Source of the DNA: Mesopusillimonas faecipullorum
Lineage (GTDB): Bacteria > Pseudomonadota > Gammaproteobacteria > Burkholderiales > Burkholderiaceae_B
Assembly (NCBI RefSeq): GCF_020539505.1
Contig: NZ_JACDXW010000001.1
Span: 310,001 to 374,000, forward strand
Direction of reading: 5' to 3'
Length of the DNA stretch: 64,000 nucleotides
Shown: piece after piece, positions 19,191 through 27,921 of the stretch
How the letters are laid out: each line of letters starts with the position of its first letter
How positions within the stretch are numbered: position 1 is the stretch's first letter
Notes under the pieces: generated by a model
The model's database searches: none
What the model was told of the DNA's origin: nothing
The model's input: the letters and a program-made list of their open reading frames with translations, nothing else
Position numbers and translations under genes: made by a program

Positions 19191-19222
19191 GCAGATCTCC
19201 AATTGGGAAAAAAATCCCGCGA

Positions 19223-19261
19223 ATTATAGCCAAATGGTCGGAAGAAGGGGATACCGACCAT
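19223..19261 (-). promoter_or_regulatory. acpP promoter with flanking inverted repeat
   Basis: On the minus strand a perfect TATAAT (19228-19223) lies 32 bases upstream of the acpP ATG. Directly upstream, ATGGTCGG (19234-19241) and CCGACCAT (19254-19261) form a perfect 8-bp inverted repeat with a 12-base spacer that brackets the -35 position. The -35 itself is poor, which suggests a regulated promoter. The binding factor is unknown. The rest of 19191-19443 shows no gene. Confidence 0.55.
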
Positions 19262-19443
19262 GACAAAAAAACGTGTTTCCGTATAGCCTGACATTTTGCA
19301 GCAAACAAATGCTGTGTCCAGTGGTAACACTTCAAAGTGAACAGATTTTACCCTGTTCGATTTTAGAACGTGTCGGGCGCTTTGACTTGCTCGTTCCGAA
19401 ATCGCTAAGCGGTTCGGGCATGCAAAAGCGCCTGGCACGCATA

Positions 19444-20187
19444 CTACATGTACATGCCTCCGTTGACATGCACAGTGGTTCCTGTGACGTAGGCAGCTTG
19501 CGGACTGGCCAAAAACGCCACGGCGTAGGCTACGTCAGCGGGCGAACCCAGACGACCCAGCGGAATTTGTGTCAGCAACGCCGCCGCCTGAGCTTCGCTC
19601 AGGGCACGCGTCATGTCGGTTTCGATAAACCCGGGCGCCACGCAGTTTACCGTGATGCCGCGGCTGCCCAGCTCGCGCGCCAGCGCGCGAGACATACCCG
19701 CCACGCCGGCTTTGGCCGCTGCATAGTTAGCTTGACCCGGGTTGCCGCTAGAACCAACGATGGAGGTGATATTGATAATGCGCCCCCAACGTGCCTTCAT
19801 CATGCTCTTCATGACAGCACGAGACAAGCGGAAAACCGACGATAGGTTGATATCGATCACGTCGGCCCAATCATCGTCCTTCATGCGCATGGCAAGCATA
19901 TCGCGCGTAATGCCTGCATTATTGACGAGAATATGGGGGCCGCCGTCTTCTTTGGCCAGCTCAGCGACCAGCGCTTCACAAGCAGCGGCATCACCTACGT
20001 TCAGTACGACACCGCGCCCATTGAAAGGCGCCAGGGCTTCGCTAATACTTTGCGCGCCGGCCTCGCTGGTAGCGGTGCCGACCACCACCGCGCCACGTGT
20101 GGCCAACTCGTGCGCAATGGCTTTACCCAAGCCGCGAGTCGCGCCGGTGACAAGGGCCAATTTGCCCTGCAGTTCTTGATCTTTCAC
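19444..20187 (-). CDS. fabG: 3-oxoacyl-ACP reductase
   Basis: 247 residues. NADPH-dependent reduction of 3-oxoacyl-ACP. The cofactor loop is VTGATRGLGKAIA, followed by the NNAGITRD motif, catalytic Ser in ITSIVGSSG, and the YxxxK pair in YAAAKAG. The C-terminal VTGTTVHVNGGMYM is typical of FabG. Placed 5 bases after fabD. Confidence 0.95.
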   Translation of the reverse strand: MKDQELQGKLALVTGATRGLGKAIAHELATRGAVVVGTATSEAGAQSISEALAPFNGRGVVLNVGDAAACEALVAELAKEDGGPHILVNNAGITRDMLAMRMKDDDWADVIDINLSSVFRLSRAVMKSMMKARWGRIINITSIVGSSGNPGQANYAAAKAGVAGMSRALARELGSRGITVNCVAPGFIETDMTRALSEAQAAALLTQIPLGRLGSPADVAYAVAFLASPQAAYVTGTTVHVNGGMYM

Positions 20188-20192
20188 TTTGC

Positions 20193-21128
20193 TTACCCCC
20201 TTAAGGCCGCAATCGTCTGGTCGAGCGAGGCGGGATCGGAAATGGACAACACCTGGAGATCACGGTCTATGCGTTTGACCAGACCACTCAACACCTTGCC
20301 GGGCCCGCATTCAACCACATGCGTGACACCTGCGGATTTCATGAACTGTATGGTTTCGACCCAACGCACGGGATGCCATGCTTGGCGAACCAAGGCATCG
20401 CGTATCTGTGCGGGCTCGGTTGGGCAAGCAACATCAACGTTATTCACTAATGTAACGGTAGGCGCGCGCACGTCGGTTTGCGCCAAGGCCTCAGCCAACA
20501 CCTGCGCAGCCGGCTTGAGCAAGCTGGAATGAAAAGGTGCGGAAACCGGCAGCATCAGGGCACGCTTGGCACCAGCAGCCTTGGCGAGTTCGCAGGCACG
20601 CGCTACAGCAGCCTGATGGCCCGCAATCACTACCTGAGCCGGAGCATTGTAATTAACGGCTTCGACGATTTCCCCCTGCGCAGCCTGGGCGCAAACCTCG
20701 CGCACGGCGTCGTCGTCAAGGCCCAGGACGGCAGCCATGCCACCCTGCCCCACCGGCACAGCACGCTGCATCGCATCGGCGCGTATGCGCACCAAGCGAA
20801 CCGCATCTTCAAGGGTAAGCGAACCCGCCGCCACCAACGCAGAATATTCGCCCAGGCTGTGGCCAGCCACCATGACGGGGACAGCACCACCCGCCGCTAT
20901 CCATGCCTGGTACATCACAACGGCACTGGCCAGCATCGCCGGCTGAGTATTGAGCGTCAGATTCAACTCTTCGGCAGGCCCTTGAGCAATCAAACCAGAA
21001 AGATCCTGGCCCAGTGCTTGGCCAGCACGCGCCATGCCTTCCTGCACACCTTGGTGCTCCTGCCAGGCATCAAGCATGCCTACAGTCTGCGACCCCTGCC
21101 CCGGAAAGACGAATGCAATCTTACTCAT
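20193..21128 (-). CDS. fabD: Malonyl-CoA:ACP transacylase
   Basis: 311 residues. Transfers malonyl from CoA to ACP. The N-terminus FVFPGQGSQ, nucleophile Ser in VAGHSLGEYSALVAAG, Arg in VRIRADAMQ and the catalytic His in VSAPFHSSLL are all present. Same transcript as fabH and fabG. Confidence 0.96.
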   Translation of the reverse strand: MSKIAFVFPGQGSQTVGMLDAWQEHQGVQEGMARAGQALGQDLSGLIAQGPAEELNLTLNTQPAMLASAVVMYQAWIAAGGAVPVMVAGHSLGEYSALVAAGSLTLEDAVRLVRIRADAMQRAVPVGQGGMAAVLGLDDDAVREVCAQAAQGEIVEAVNYNAPAQVVIAGHQAAVARACELAKAAGAKRALMLPVSAPFHSSLLKPAAQVLAEALAQTDVRAPTVTLVNNVDVACPTEPAQIRDALVRQAWHPVRWVETIQFMKSAGVTHVVECGPGKVLSGLVKRIDRDLQVLSISDPASLDQTIAALRG

Positions 21129-21183
21129 GCTAAAGCTCGTTCCTCATGTTTGTTTTTATGTCTTGGTTGCAGCCCGACCCGCC

Positions 21184-22158
21184 TTACATGCGGATCAGCA
21201 CCGAGCCCCAAGTGAACCCGCCGCCCACACCTTGCATCAACACCAGTTGACCAGGCTTTATACGACCGTCGCGACGCGCAGCATCAAGGGCAAGAGGCAC
21301 GCTGGCCGCCGATGTATTGGCGTGTTTGTCCAACGTGATCACAACTTTTTCGGGCGCTATGCCCAGCTTGCGCGACAGAAAATTCAAGATACGCACGTTT
21401 GCCTGGTGCGGCACCATCCAGTCTATCTCTTCGAGCTGAACGCCCGCTTGGCGGCAAACTTCTTGAGCCGAGTTCGCCAAGGCATTCACAGCCTGCTTGA
21501 ACACAGCTTGACCATCCATACGCAGGAAGGGATCGCCCGTAACTTGACCATTTGCTACGTGGCCCGCAGCGTACAGAATTTTTTCTTGGGAACCATCGGC
21601 CCCCAAATGTACGCCAAGCACCCCTGGCTCGTCGCTGGCCGACAACACGACTGCGCCAGCGCCATCGCCAAACAGTACGCAAGTACGGCGGTCGTCCCAG
21701 TCGAGAATATTGGAGAAGGTTTCTGAGCCGATGACCAGGACATTGCGCGCCCGGCCCGCACGGACGTAACTGTCGGCGGTGGCCATGGCGTAGGCAAAGC
21801 CGGTACAAGCGGCTTGCACATCGAATGCAGCTGCGCCGTGGCAGCCCAGTCGGGCTTGCACCAAGCAGGCTGTAGAGGGGAAGAGGTATTCGGCGGTAGA
21901 GGTAGCCACGATGATGAGATCAATGGCTTGCGGCTCGATACCGGCATCTTCCAGAGCCGCACGCGCAGCGATAGCGGCAAGGTCTGTCGCTGTCGTGCCA
22001 GGCTCGACCATGTAACGCTGCCGTATACCCGTACGTTCGACTATCCATTCGTCGGAAGTTTCAACGCCGCGCGTAGCCAGTTCGGCGGCCAGGTCGTCGT
22101 TGGTCACGACACGAGCAGGCAAACAACTGCCCGTCCCGATGATTTTTGCGTAGGACAT
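21184..22158 (-). CDS. fabH: 3-oxoacyl-ACP synthase III
   Basis: 324 residues. Starts fatty-acid synthesis by condensing acetyl-CoA with malonyl-ACP. The triad is Cys in [11 protein letters not shown], His in [10 protein letters not shown] and Asn in KHANTSAAS. The ATG at 22158 is preferred over the GTG at 22164 because GGAAG is then at a usable distance and the stop of plsX lies 11 bases upstream. Confidence 0.95.
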   Translation of the reverse strand: MSYAKIIGTGSCLPARVVTNDDLAAELATRGVETSDEWIVERTGIRQRYMVEPGTTATDLAAIAARAALEDAGIEPQAIDLIIVATSTAEYLFPSTACLVQARLGCHGAAAFDVQAACTGFAYAMATADSYVRAGRARNVLVIGSETFSNILDWDDRRTCVLFGDGAGAVVLSASDEPGVLGVHLGADGSQEKILYAAGHVANGQVTGDPFLRMDGQAVFKQAVNALANSAQEVCRQAGVQLEEIDWMVPHQANVRILNFLSRKLGIAPEKVVITLDKHANTSAASVPLALDAARRDGRIKPGQLVLMQGVGGGFTWGSVLIRM

Positions 22159-22169
22159 ATTCACTTCCG

Positions 22170-23264
22170 TCAGGCCCCAGGCACGCTGGAGGGGGGAGAG
22201 ACTGTTTCGTCCGGCGGTACGGCTTGCACGTTTGCGGCGGATAAGCTTCGCCGAATCTGTTCTACCGCAGTGGCCGTACCTTCGAGCAAGCCGTTATACA
22301 CGGCTTCACGTGCACGCTGCAAGGCATTCCCGAAGGCATAGGCATCCGCCGAGCCGTGGCTCTTGATGACAATACCTTTCAAACCCAGCAATGCCGCGCC
22401 ATTGTAGCGACGGTTGTCTACTCGACCGCGAAACCGTTGAAGGACTGGACGCGCCACCAAACCAGCCGCCATGGACAGCCAATTGCGCTTGAATTCGGCA
22501 TGCATCATGCTGCTGACCATGCGAGCCAGGCCCTCTATGGATTTGAGGACAACATTACCCACAAAGCCATCACAGACGATGACATCCACCGTACCCTTAC
22601 AGATGTCGTCGCCCTCGACGTTACCGTAGAAGTTAAGCCCGCTATGACGTAGCAGCACCGCAGCCTGCTTAACGACTTCGTTACCCTTGATGACCTCTTC
22701 GCCGATATTGAGCAAGCCGATGCTGGGACGGTCACGCCCATACAGGGCGGTGACCAAAGCCGCGCCCATGATGGCAAACTGCAGCAAATGCTCGGCGGAA
22801 CAGTCGACATTGGCGCCGAGGTCGAGCACGGTGGTGGCGCCGCCCTTTTGATTCGGGATGGACGTCGCAATGGCCGGGCGATCTATACCGTCGAGCGTCT
22901 TGAGCACATAACGGGAAATCGCCATTAAGGCGCCGGTATTGCCCGCCGAGACGCAAGCATTGGCTTCGCCGTTTTTGACGGCTTGCACGGCCACGCGCAT
23001 GGACGAGTCTTTTTTGCGTCGCAAAGCGACTTCGACCGGGTCGTCCATGGCCACGACTTCAGAGGCCGGCACCAAGCGGTACCAGCTACTATCTCGACAG
23101 CCCAGGGCCCGCAAGCGAGCCTCGATGGCCGCCACGTCGCCCACGAGCAAAAAGCGCGTGTCGGCGTGCTGCTGCGCGAACTGGTACGCAGCCGTGACCG
23201 TAGCGGGCAGGCCGATATCGCCGCCCATGCAGTCCACGGCGATCTGGATCGGTTTCAATGACAT
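22170..23264 (-). CDS. plsX: Phosphate acyltransferase PlsX
   Basis: 364 residues. Makes acyl-phosphate from acyl-ACP for phospholipid synthesis. The N-terminus [16 protein letters not shown] and the segments [15 protein letters not shown] and [15 protein letters not shown] are family hallmarks. Start ATG at 23264; a TTG one codon earlier is possible, and no strong ribosome site is seen. The C-terminal tail ([15 protein letters not shown]) is low in conservation. Confidence 0.94.
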   Translation of the reverse strand: MSLKPIQIAVDCMGGDIGLPATVTAAYQFAQQHADTRFLLVGDVAAIEARLRALGCRDSSWYRLVPASEVVAMDDPVEVALRRKKDSSMRVAVQAVKNGEANACVSAGNTGALMAISRYVLKTLDGIDRPAIATSIPNQKGGATTVLDLGANVDCSAEHLLQFAIMGAALVTALYGRDRPSIGLLNIGEEVIKGNEVVKQAAVLLRHSGLNFYGNVEGDDICKGTVDVIVCDGFVGNVVLKSIEGLARMVSSMMHAEFKRNWLSMAAGLVARPVLQRFRGRVDNRRYNGAALLGLKGIVIKSHGSADAYAFGNALQRAREAVYNGLLEGTATAVEQIRRSLSAANVQAVPPDETVSPPSSVPGA

Positions 23265-23304
23265 CAAAGGCGCAATCTGTAGTCAGATCGCAGTCGGACC
23301 GGTA

Positions 23305-23487
23305 TTACTCGTCGTTCTTGGTCTTGAGGACCTTGCGACCACGGTAAAAACCGTTGGGGCTGATGTGGTGACGCAGGTGCAGTTCACCGGTGGTGGGTTC
23401 GATGGCCGTGGGAGGCGTACCCAGACCGTCGTGCGAACGATGCATGCCGCGCTTGGACGGACTCTTTTTGTTTTGCTGAACAGCCAT
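23305..23487 (-). CDS. rpmF: 50S ribosomal protein L32
   Basis: 60 residues, basic: [20 protein letters not shown] at the N-terminus, as in L32. Start at 23487 has CAGGAG 9 bases upstream; an ATG 10 codons further up is not needed. The cysteine-type zinc ribbon found in some L32 proteins is absent here (no Cys). It sits between yceD and plsX, the standard order. Confidence 0.95.
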   Translation of the reverse strand: MAVQQNKKSPSKRGMHRSHDGLGTPPTAIEPTTGELHLRHHISPNGFYRGRKVLKTKNDE

Positions 23488-23562
23488 GATGACTCCTGGT
23501 GGCAGACACCGCAACACTATGGCGCGATACCCGCATGCTAATTAAATAAACCTAAACAATAC

Positions 23563-24090
23563 TTATGGTGCGGAAGGCTTTTTCAGCTTTCCCAACACCG
23601 CAAACGGCGAAGGCCGTTTGGCGTTTTCAGTTGGCTCTACCCGCGGTGTTTCGACCGTTTTGGACGGACACACCTCGTGGCGCGGCACATAGGGCAGAAC
23701 CAAGATGAGTTCGTCCTCGATGAGCGCCTGCAGGTCGAAGCGACTGCTTCCTACTATGCGTTCTACGGCATCGGGCGCATCGTCACCTTCCAGGGAACGG
23801 TCGCTACGCACCACCTCTAGCCGGTTCGATACTTGCAAGGGCTGCTCGAAAAGACGAAGGCAACGCTGGCATTCGAGCACGGCAATGGTTTGCGCCTGAA
23901 CAGTCAAAAAAGCCTGACCTGCCGCATTATATTCGCCCTGCACCTGCCACTGCACCCGCCCCGCCTGAGGCGTAAGCCCTTCGCAAAACCGCGTAAACTC
24001 GGCCAAAGCAAGCTCGCCCGAGAGGTATTGACCCGCCCTAGCCAGCCCAAAAGCATCGACAAAGCGTTTTTCTGCGTCTAGCCCTTGCAT
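23563..24090 (-). CDS. yceD: YceD family protein (DUF177)
   Basis: 175 residues. Members of this family are linked to 23S rRNA or large-subunit biogenesis. The core motif VLECQRCLRLFEQPL holds a CxxC, and the acidic stretch DLQALIEDELILVLPYVPRHE is typical. The C-terminus (KRPSPFAVLGKLKKP) matches the family end. First gene of the rpmF-plsX-fab transcript. Confidence 0.9.
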   Translation of the reverse strand: MQGLDAEKRFVDAFGLARAGQYLSGELALAEFTRFCEGLTPQAGRVQWQVQGEYNAAGQAFLTVQAQTIAVLECQRCLRLFEQPLQVSNRLEVVRSDRSLEGDDAPDAVERIVGSSRFDLQALIEDELILVLPYVPRHEVCPSKTVETPRVEPTENAKRPSPFAVLGKLKKPSAP

Positions 24091-24224
24091 AAACCCCCGC
24101 CGATCCTTATCGCCGCTGACCCTATCTTTGCTTGCTAGCTGTTGGGCCGGCTTGAACCAGCAATTTAAACCAACAATTCAAGCCACCATAATAGTAGCCC
24201 AAGCGAAGACCGGGAAAACATTAG

Positions 24225-24254
24225 ATAATAGCGCTTATCCCTAGATAACGTCAA
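24225..24254 (-). promoter_or_regulatory. Sigma-70 promoter of yceD-rpmF-plsX-fab
   Basis: On the minus strand TTGACG (24254-24249), an 18-base spacer and TATTAT (24230-24225) form a good sigma-70 promoter. The expected RNA start is about 125 bases before the yceD ATG. The spacer and -10 hold alternating GATAA/TTATC half-sites (24224-24228, 24235-24239, 24244-24248), so the core promoter is also an operator candidate. Confidence 0.65.
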
Positions 24255-24256
24255 AC

Positions 24257-24274
24257 TGTGGGCCAAAGCCCACA
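24257..24274 (+). repeat. Hairpin just upstream of maf
   Basis: TGTGGGC and GCCCACA pair perfectly over 7 bp with a 4-base loop, ending 9 bases before the maf ATG. This is where a Shine-Dalgarno should lie, and no purine-rich site is visible. Confidence 0.5.
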
Positions 24275-24283
24275 ATCAACCTC

Positions 24284-24883
24284 ATGCCGCTTATTCTTGC
24301 CTCCAGCTCTCGCTACCGCGCCGAACTTTTGTCGCGCCTGCACGTGCCTTTTACCACTCAATCCCCCGATGTGGACGAAAGCCCACGACCTGGAGAAACG
24401 CCGCACGAGCTTGCGCTGCGGTTATCGGTAGACAAGGCGCGCAAAGTCGCCCAGCAACACCCAGGCAGCCTGGTGATTGGCGCCGATCAGGTAGCCACCG
24501 TAAACGGCGAGGCCATCGGAAAACCCGGCACTCATGAAAAAGCCGTGGCTCAGCTTCGACACTTAAGCGGGCAGACAGTATTGTTTCATAGCGCGCTGTG
24601 CGTACACGATGGTCAACGCTTTGAGGCCCAAGACGTCATCACCCGCTGCATTTTTCGCGAACTCAGCGATCAAGAAATCGAGACCTATCTCAGCCTAGAT
24701 CTTCCCTATGACACCGCAGGTAGCGCCAAGGCAGAGAGCCTGGGAATCAGCCTGATGGACGCCATGCACAGCGACGACCCTACCGCCATCATAGGTTTGC
24801 CCCTTATTGCACTTAGCCGCATGCTGCGCAGTTTCGGCGTTAATCCCTTGGCCGCGTCGCTCACCGAGGGCTGCGCCACATGA
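24284..24883 (+). CDS. maf: Maf-like nucleotide pyrophosphatase
   Basis: 199 residues. Maf/YceF enzymes hydrolyse modified or canonical NTPs to monophosphates. The N-terminal LILASSSRYRAELLSRL, DVDES and the central VIGADQVATVNG are conserved, and YDTAGSAKAESLG near 145 completes the site. Divergent from yceD. The stop overlaps the next start (ATGA). Confidence 0.9.
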   Translation: MPLILASSSRYRAELLSRLHVPFTTQSPDVDESPRPGETPHELALRLSVDKARKVAQQHPGSLVIGADQVATVNGEAIGKPGTHEKAVAQLRHLSGQTVLFHSALCVHDGQRFEAQDVITRCIFRELSDQEIETYLSLDLPYDTAGSAKAESLGISLMDAMHSDDPTAIIGLPLIALSRMLRSFGVNPLAASLTEGCAT

Positions 24884-25596
24884 GCTCACCCGGCACCCTG
24901 CATTTGATCCCCGTGGGTTTGGGCGACTCCCCCACCGACACCTGGCTACCGGTCGCCGCGCAAGAACAGGCTAGACGACTGACCATTTATATCGCCGAGA
25001 ACGCCAAAACCGCACGCGCCTTTCTGAAGCAAGTCGGCACACCCCACCCTTTGCAAAGCATCACCATCCACACCCTGGAGGCGCGCACACGCCCCGAAGA
25101 CATCCGCTCTTGGCTGGCAGCCGCCCAGCAAGGCCAGGATATCGGCTTGGTTTCCGAAGCCGGCTGCCCCGCCGTTGCAGATCCTGGCGCACTAGTCGCC
25201 GCCCAAGCGCATCGCATGGGAATACCCGTGCGCCCCTGGACGGGCCCGTCCTCTTTATTGCTGGCACTGATGGCCAGCGGCTTGGATGGCCAGCGCTTCG
25301 CCTTTCATGGTTACGCCCCGGTGGAGCCCGGCGAACGCGCCAAACGCCTCAAGCAATGGGAGGCCGAGTCACGCAAGCACCGCCAGACCCAGCTATTCAT
25401 CGAGACCCCGTATCGCAACGAGCCGATGTTCAAAGCCCTGACACAAGCACTTCATGGCGGCACCCGCCTATGCATTGCCCGGGCACTGACCACCCCAGAA
25501 GAGTGGATACGCACGTGCACCATAGACCAGTGGAAGTCTCGGCCACCACCAGACCTCAACAAAAAACCTAGTATTTTTCTGTTTTTGGCGAGCTAG
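24880..25596 (+). CDS. RsmI-like SAM-dependent methyltransferase (divergent paralogue)
   Basis: 238 residues, tetrapyrrole-methylase fold. The motifs VSEAGCPAVADPGALVAAQAH, WTGPSSLLLALMASGL and FAFHGYAPVEPGER align with RsmI, the 16S rRNA C1402 2'-O-methyltransferase. It differs at the N-terminus (LIPVGLGDSPTDTW in place of the ATPIGNL-type loop) and is about 48 residues shorter than E. coli RsmI. It is coupled to maf. I treat it as a paralogue of unknown target, not as RsmI itself. Confidence 0.8.
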   Translation: MSSPGTLHLIPVGLGDSPTDTWLPVAAQEQARRLTIYIAENAKTARAFLKQVGTPHPLQSITIHTLEARTRPEDIRSWLAAAQQGQDIGLVSEAGCPAVADPGALVAAQAHRMGIPVRPWTGPSSLLLALMASGLDGQRFAFHGYAPVEPGERAKRLKQWEAESRKHRQTQLFIETPYRNEPMFKALTQALHGGTRLCIARALTTPEEWIRTCTIDQWKSRPPPDLNKKPSIFLFLAS

Positions 25597-25628
25597 CAGG
25601 CCCAGCGCCAGAGCCCTACAATAGGGGC

Positions 25629-26432
25629 ATGAGACTGCCTTGGACCCCACCCTGCATGGTTGCGCTGGCCCTGCTGAGCGCATGCGCCACAGGGCCACTT
25701 CCTCGCGAGCTTGCCATAGATCGCAGCATTCAGGCCGTCAGCCAAAGCAGCCGGGTGGAATTCATCGTGCTGCATTACACCTCCGCCCCCACAGAACGCT
25801 CCCTTACCCTGCTGTCCCGCCACCGCGTCAGCAGCCACTATTTAATCACCGACCATCCCGAGCCCCGCATTTACCAGCTCGTGGATGAAAATCAACGCGC
25901 ATGGCATGCCGGCGCCAGCTCGTGGTATGGCCGCAGCTGGCTCAATGCTTCGTCAATAGGCGTGGAGATCGTCAATGCCGGTGGCTCGTACGCCCCTTCG
26001 GGCGAAACCACAGACTGGGCCGCTTACTCTGACGCTCAGATAGAAGCCTTGGGCCTGCTGCTGAAGGACATCGCGCAACGGCATGACATCGCTCCTCACA
26101 ATATTGTGGGGCACAGCGACATCTCCCCCCAACGCAAGGTAGACCCCGGCCCTTTGTTTCCCTGGAAAAAACTCGCCCAGGACGGCCTGGGCCGCTGGTA
26201 TGACGAGCAACTGGCCGCGCAGCACAAGGCGGATTTTGAGCGCAATGGCTTACCGGACGCCTCATGGACGCAAGAACAACTAGCGCGGGTAGGCTACGAA
26301 GTGCCGCGCAGCGGGGTATGGGATGACGCTACCCGCAATGTCGTAAGGGCTTTCCAAATGCACTACAGGCCTTTCTTATTCAACGGTATTGCCGACGCCG
26401 AAACACTGGGCATTCTGAAAAGCCTGCCCTAG
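25629..26432 (+). CDS. amiD: AmiD-like lipoprotein N-acetylmuramoyl-L-alanine amidase
   Basis: 267 residues. Lipobox LLSAC gives a lipidated Cys near residue 19. The amidase_2 domain follows: zinc ligands likely His in VLHYTS, His in GHSDISPQRKVDPG and Asp in VDPGPLFPW. A C-terminal peptidoglycan-binding helix set (about 215-265, VWDDATRNVVRAFQMHYRP) completes it. E. coli AmiD has the same layout and size and acts at the outer membrane on anhydro-muropeptides. Reads toward rluC. Confidence 0.85.
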   Translation: MRLPWTPPCMVALALLSACATGPLPRELAIDRSIQAVSQSSRVEFIVLHYTSAPTERSLTLLSRHRVSSHYLITDHPEPRIYQLVDENQRAWHAGASSWYGRSWLNASSIGVEIVNAGGSYAPSGETTDWAAYSDAQIEALGLLLKDIAQRHDIAPHNIVGHSDISPQRKVDPGPLFPWKKLAQDGLGRWYDEQLAAQHKADFERNGLPDASWTQEQLARVGYEVPRSGVWDDATRNVVRAFQMHYRPFLFNGIADAETLGILKSLP

Positions 26433-26459
26433 ACATAAAACGTCTTTTCCATGGCGCTC

Positions 26460-27425
26460 TTAAGCGCGTGCGCGCAAATCTTCGAGAAGTCGACGACACG
26501 CTTCGGGCAAGGGCGCTTCGAATGTGAGCGGCGCGCCGGTGAGAGGATGTGGGATTTCCAGCCTGCCGGCATGCAAAAACATACGCTTGAACCCTCGGGC
26601 GGAGAACTCGGCCCGCACGGCATCAGGGCCATATTTTTCGTCGCCCACTATAGGAAAGCCGCTAGAGGCAAGATGCACCCGGATCTGGTGCGTGCGGCCA
26701 GTGCGCAGCTCCGCCTGCACCAACGAATAATCACCAAAGCGCTCAAGCAGGGTAACAATAGTGTGCGCGGGCTTACCTTCGGGGTCGACCCGAACGCGGC
26801 GCTCACCTGACGGCGTGAGCCACTTGAACAAAGGCTGGCGCAGGTGCTGCCTGTCGTTGACCCAATCACCCACCACCAGCGCCTGATACATTTTGCGACC
26901 ACCACTTTCCCGCATCAGTTGGTGCAAAGCCACCAGCGCCTTACGCTGCTTGGCCACCATCAACAGCCCCGAAGTTTCACGATCCAGCCTATGCACCAGT
27001 TCGAGCATCTCGCCGGGTCGGGCCGCACGGAGTTGTTCTATGACACCGAACGACACCCCGCTGCCCCCGTGCACTGCGACTCCGGCCGGCTTATCAACCA
27101 CCAGCATGGCGTCGTCTTCAAAGACTATGGGAAACTGGCCAGGCGGCACCGCACGCGCTTGGCTGGGCTGCGGCAAACGCATAGGAGGAATGCGTACGAG
27201 GTCGCCGTCTTCAAGGCGATACTCAGCCTGCGCCCTGCCCTTGTTGACCCGCACCTGCCCACTGCGTATAGCCTTATAGACGTGGCTTTTGGGCACTCCC
27301 TTGCAAACCCCCACGAGGAAGTTGTCCAGGCGCTGCCCGGCATGGTTGGCGTCGATCTGGAAGAACCTGACACTAGGCGCGGCAGGCGGCGGGGAAGATA
27401 GTTTGCCCTTGGGGGAAGGTCGCAT
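26460..27425 (-). CDS. rluC: 23S rRNA pseudouridine synthase RluC
   Basis: 321 residues. The S4 domain (about 30-90, AGQRLDNFLVGVCKGVPKSHVY) is followed by the RluA-type catalytic domain with the Asp in LVHRLDRETSGLL. C-terminal RTHQIRVHLASSGFPIVGDEKYG is standard. There is no ribosome site before the ATG at 27425 and no other in-frame start until the conserved domain, so translation may be leaderless or weak. Its start overlaps the rne promoter on the other strand, a classic rluC/rne divergence. Confidence 0.93.
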   Translation of the reverse strand: MRPSPKGKLSSPPPAAPSVRFFQIDANHAGQRLDNFLVGVCKGVPKSHVYKAIRSGQVRVNKGRAQAEYRLEDGDLVRIPPMRLPQPSQARAVPPGQFPIVFEDDAMLVVDKPAGVAVHGGSGVSFGVIEQLRAARPGEMLELVHRLDRETSGLLMVAKQRKALVALHQLMRESGGRKMYQALVVGDWVNDRQHLRQPLFKWLTPSGERRVRVDPEGKPAHTIVTLLERFGDYSLVQAELRTGRTHQIRVHLASSGFPIVGDEKYGPDAVRAEFSARGFKRMFLHAGRLEIPHPLTGAPLTFEAPLPEACRRLLEDLRARA

Positions 27426-27432
27426 ATATAAT
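27403..27432 (+). promoter_or_regulatory. Promoter of rne
   Basis: TTGCCC (27403-27408), 18-base spacer and a perfect TATAAT (27427-27432). It would start RNA near 27439 and produce a leader of about 480 bases. The -35 lies inside the first codons of rluC on the opposite strand. Confidence 0.65.
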
Positions 27433-27438
27433 TGGCGT

Positions 27439-27921
27439 CAGCCTATGAAAGCTGGGAAACACACCTGCGTAGAGATGCAACGGATGCGTCTCCGTGGGTC
27501 GCAAGACCACACTATTGTACTGCCTGAATTCCAGCTTTCGGGTCACCAGGTCGCCGGCGCAACGGGTTGCGTTGATAAATATTTGGCGAGCAGACATACT
27601 GCCGCCCTTCCCAACCCCTTGCCAGCCGCTTGCGGCACTGAAGCATTGCAAAAAAGTTATCGCATACGCACCAGACGAGCCCTCCTACTTTACAGGCTCG
27701 TCTGTCACTCCCAGCAAACCGTTTTTCGTCAACCTCACCACCCGTGACCCTGACCCTACTGCTGACTGAATCGCGTGATCATCCACGCATCGTGCCTGCC
27801 TGACGTCGTCGGGGCAAGGCGCCGTCGGCCCCCTGCCCCCTGCAAGCTTTTGCGCCGTACCTAGTGTGGCCCGCGGTCGCGCTCCGATAAACGGAGCGCC
27901 ATGACTACGGAGAAACACCTC
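27439..27921 (+). promoter_or_regulatory. Long structured 5' leader of rne
   Basis: No convincing gene fills the 496 bases between rluC and rne. The RNA would hold several hairpins: ACGGA/TCCGT (27480-27495); GGTC-GCAA-GACC with a GNRA loop (27497-27508); CAGACGAGCC with GGCTCGTCTG, 10 bp perfect with a 13-base loop (27672-27704); and GCGCTCCG-ATAAA-CGGAGCGC, 8 bp perfect (27879-27899), ending 22 bases before the start codon. In E. coli the rne leader mediates autoregulation by RNase E; the same role is inferred here from length and structure. Confidence 0.6.

Noticed and set aside
27373-27651. Minus-strand 92-codon open frame over the rne leader and the start of rluC
   Set aside because: No ribosome site or family features, and it overlaps the rne promoter and leader.
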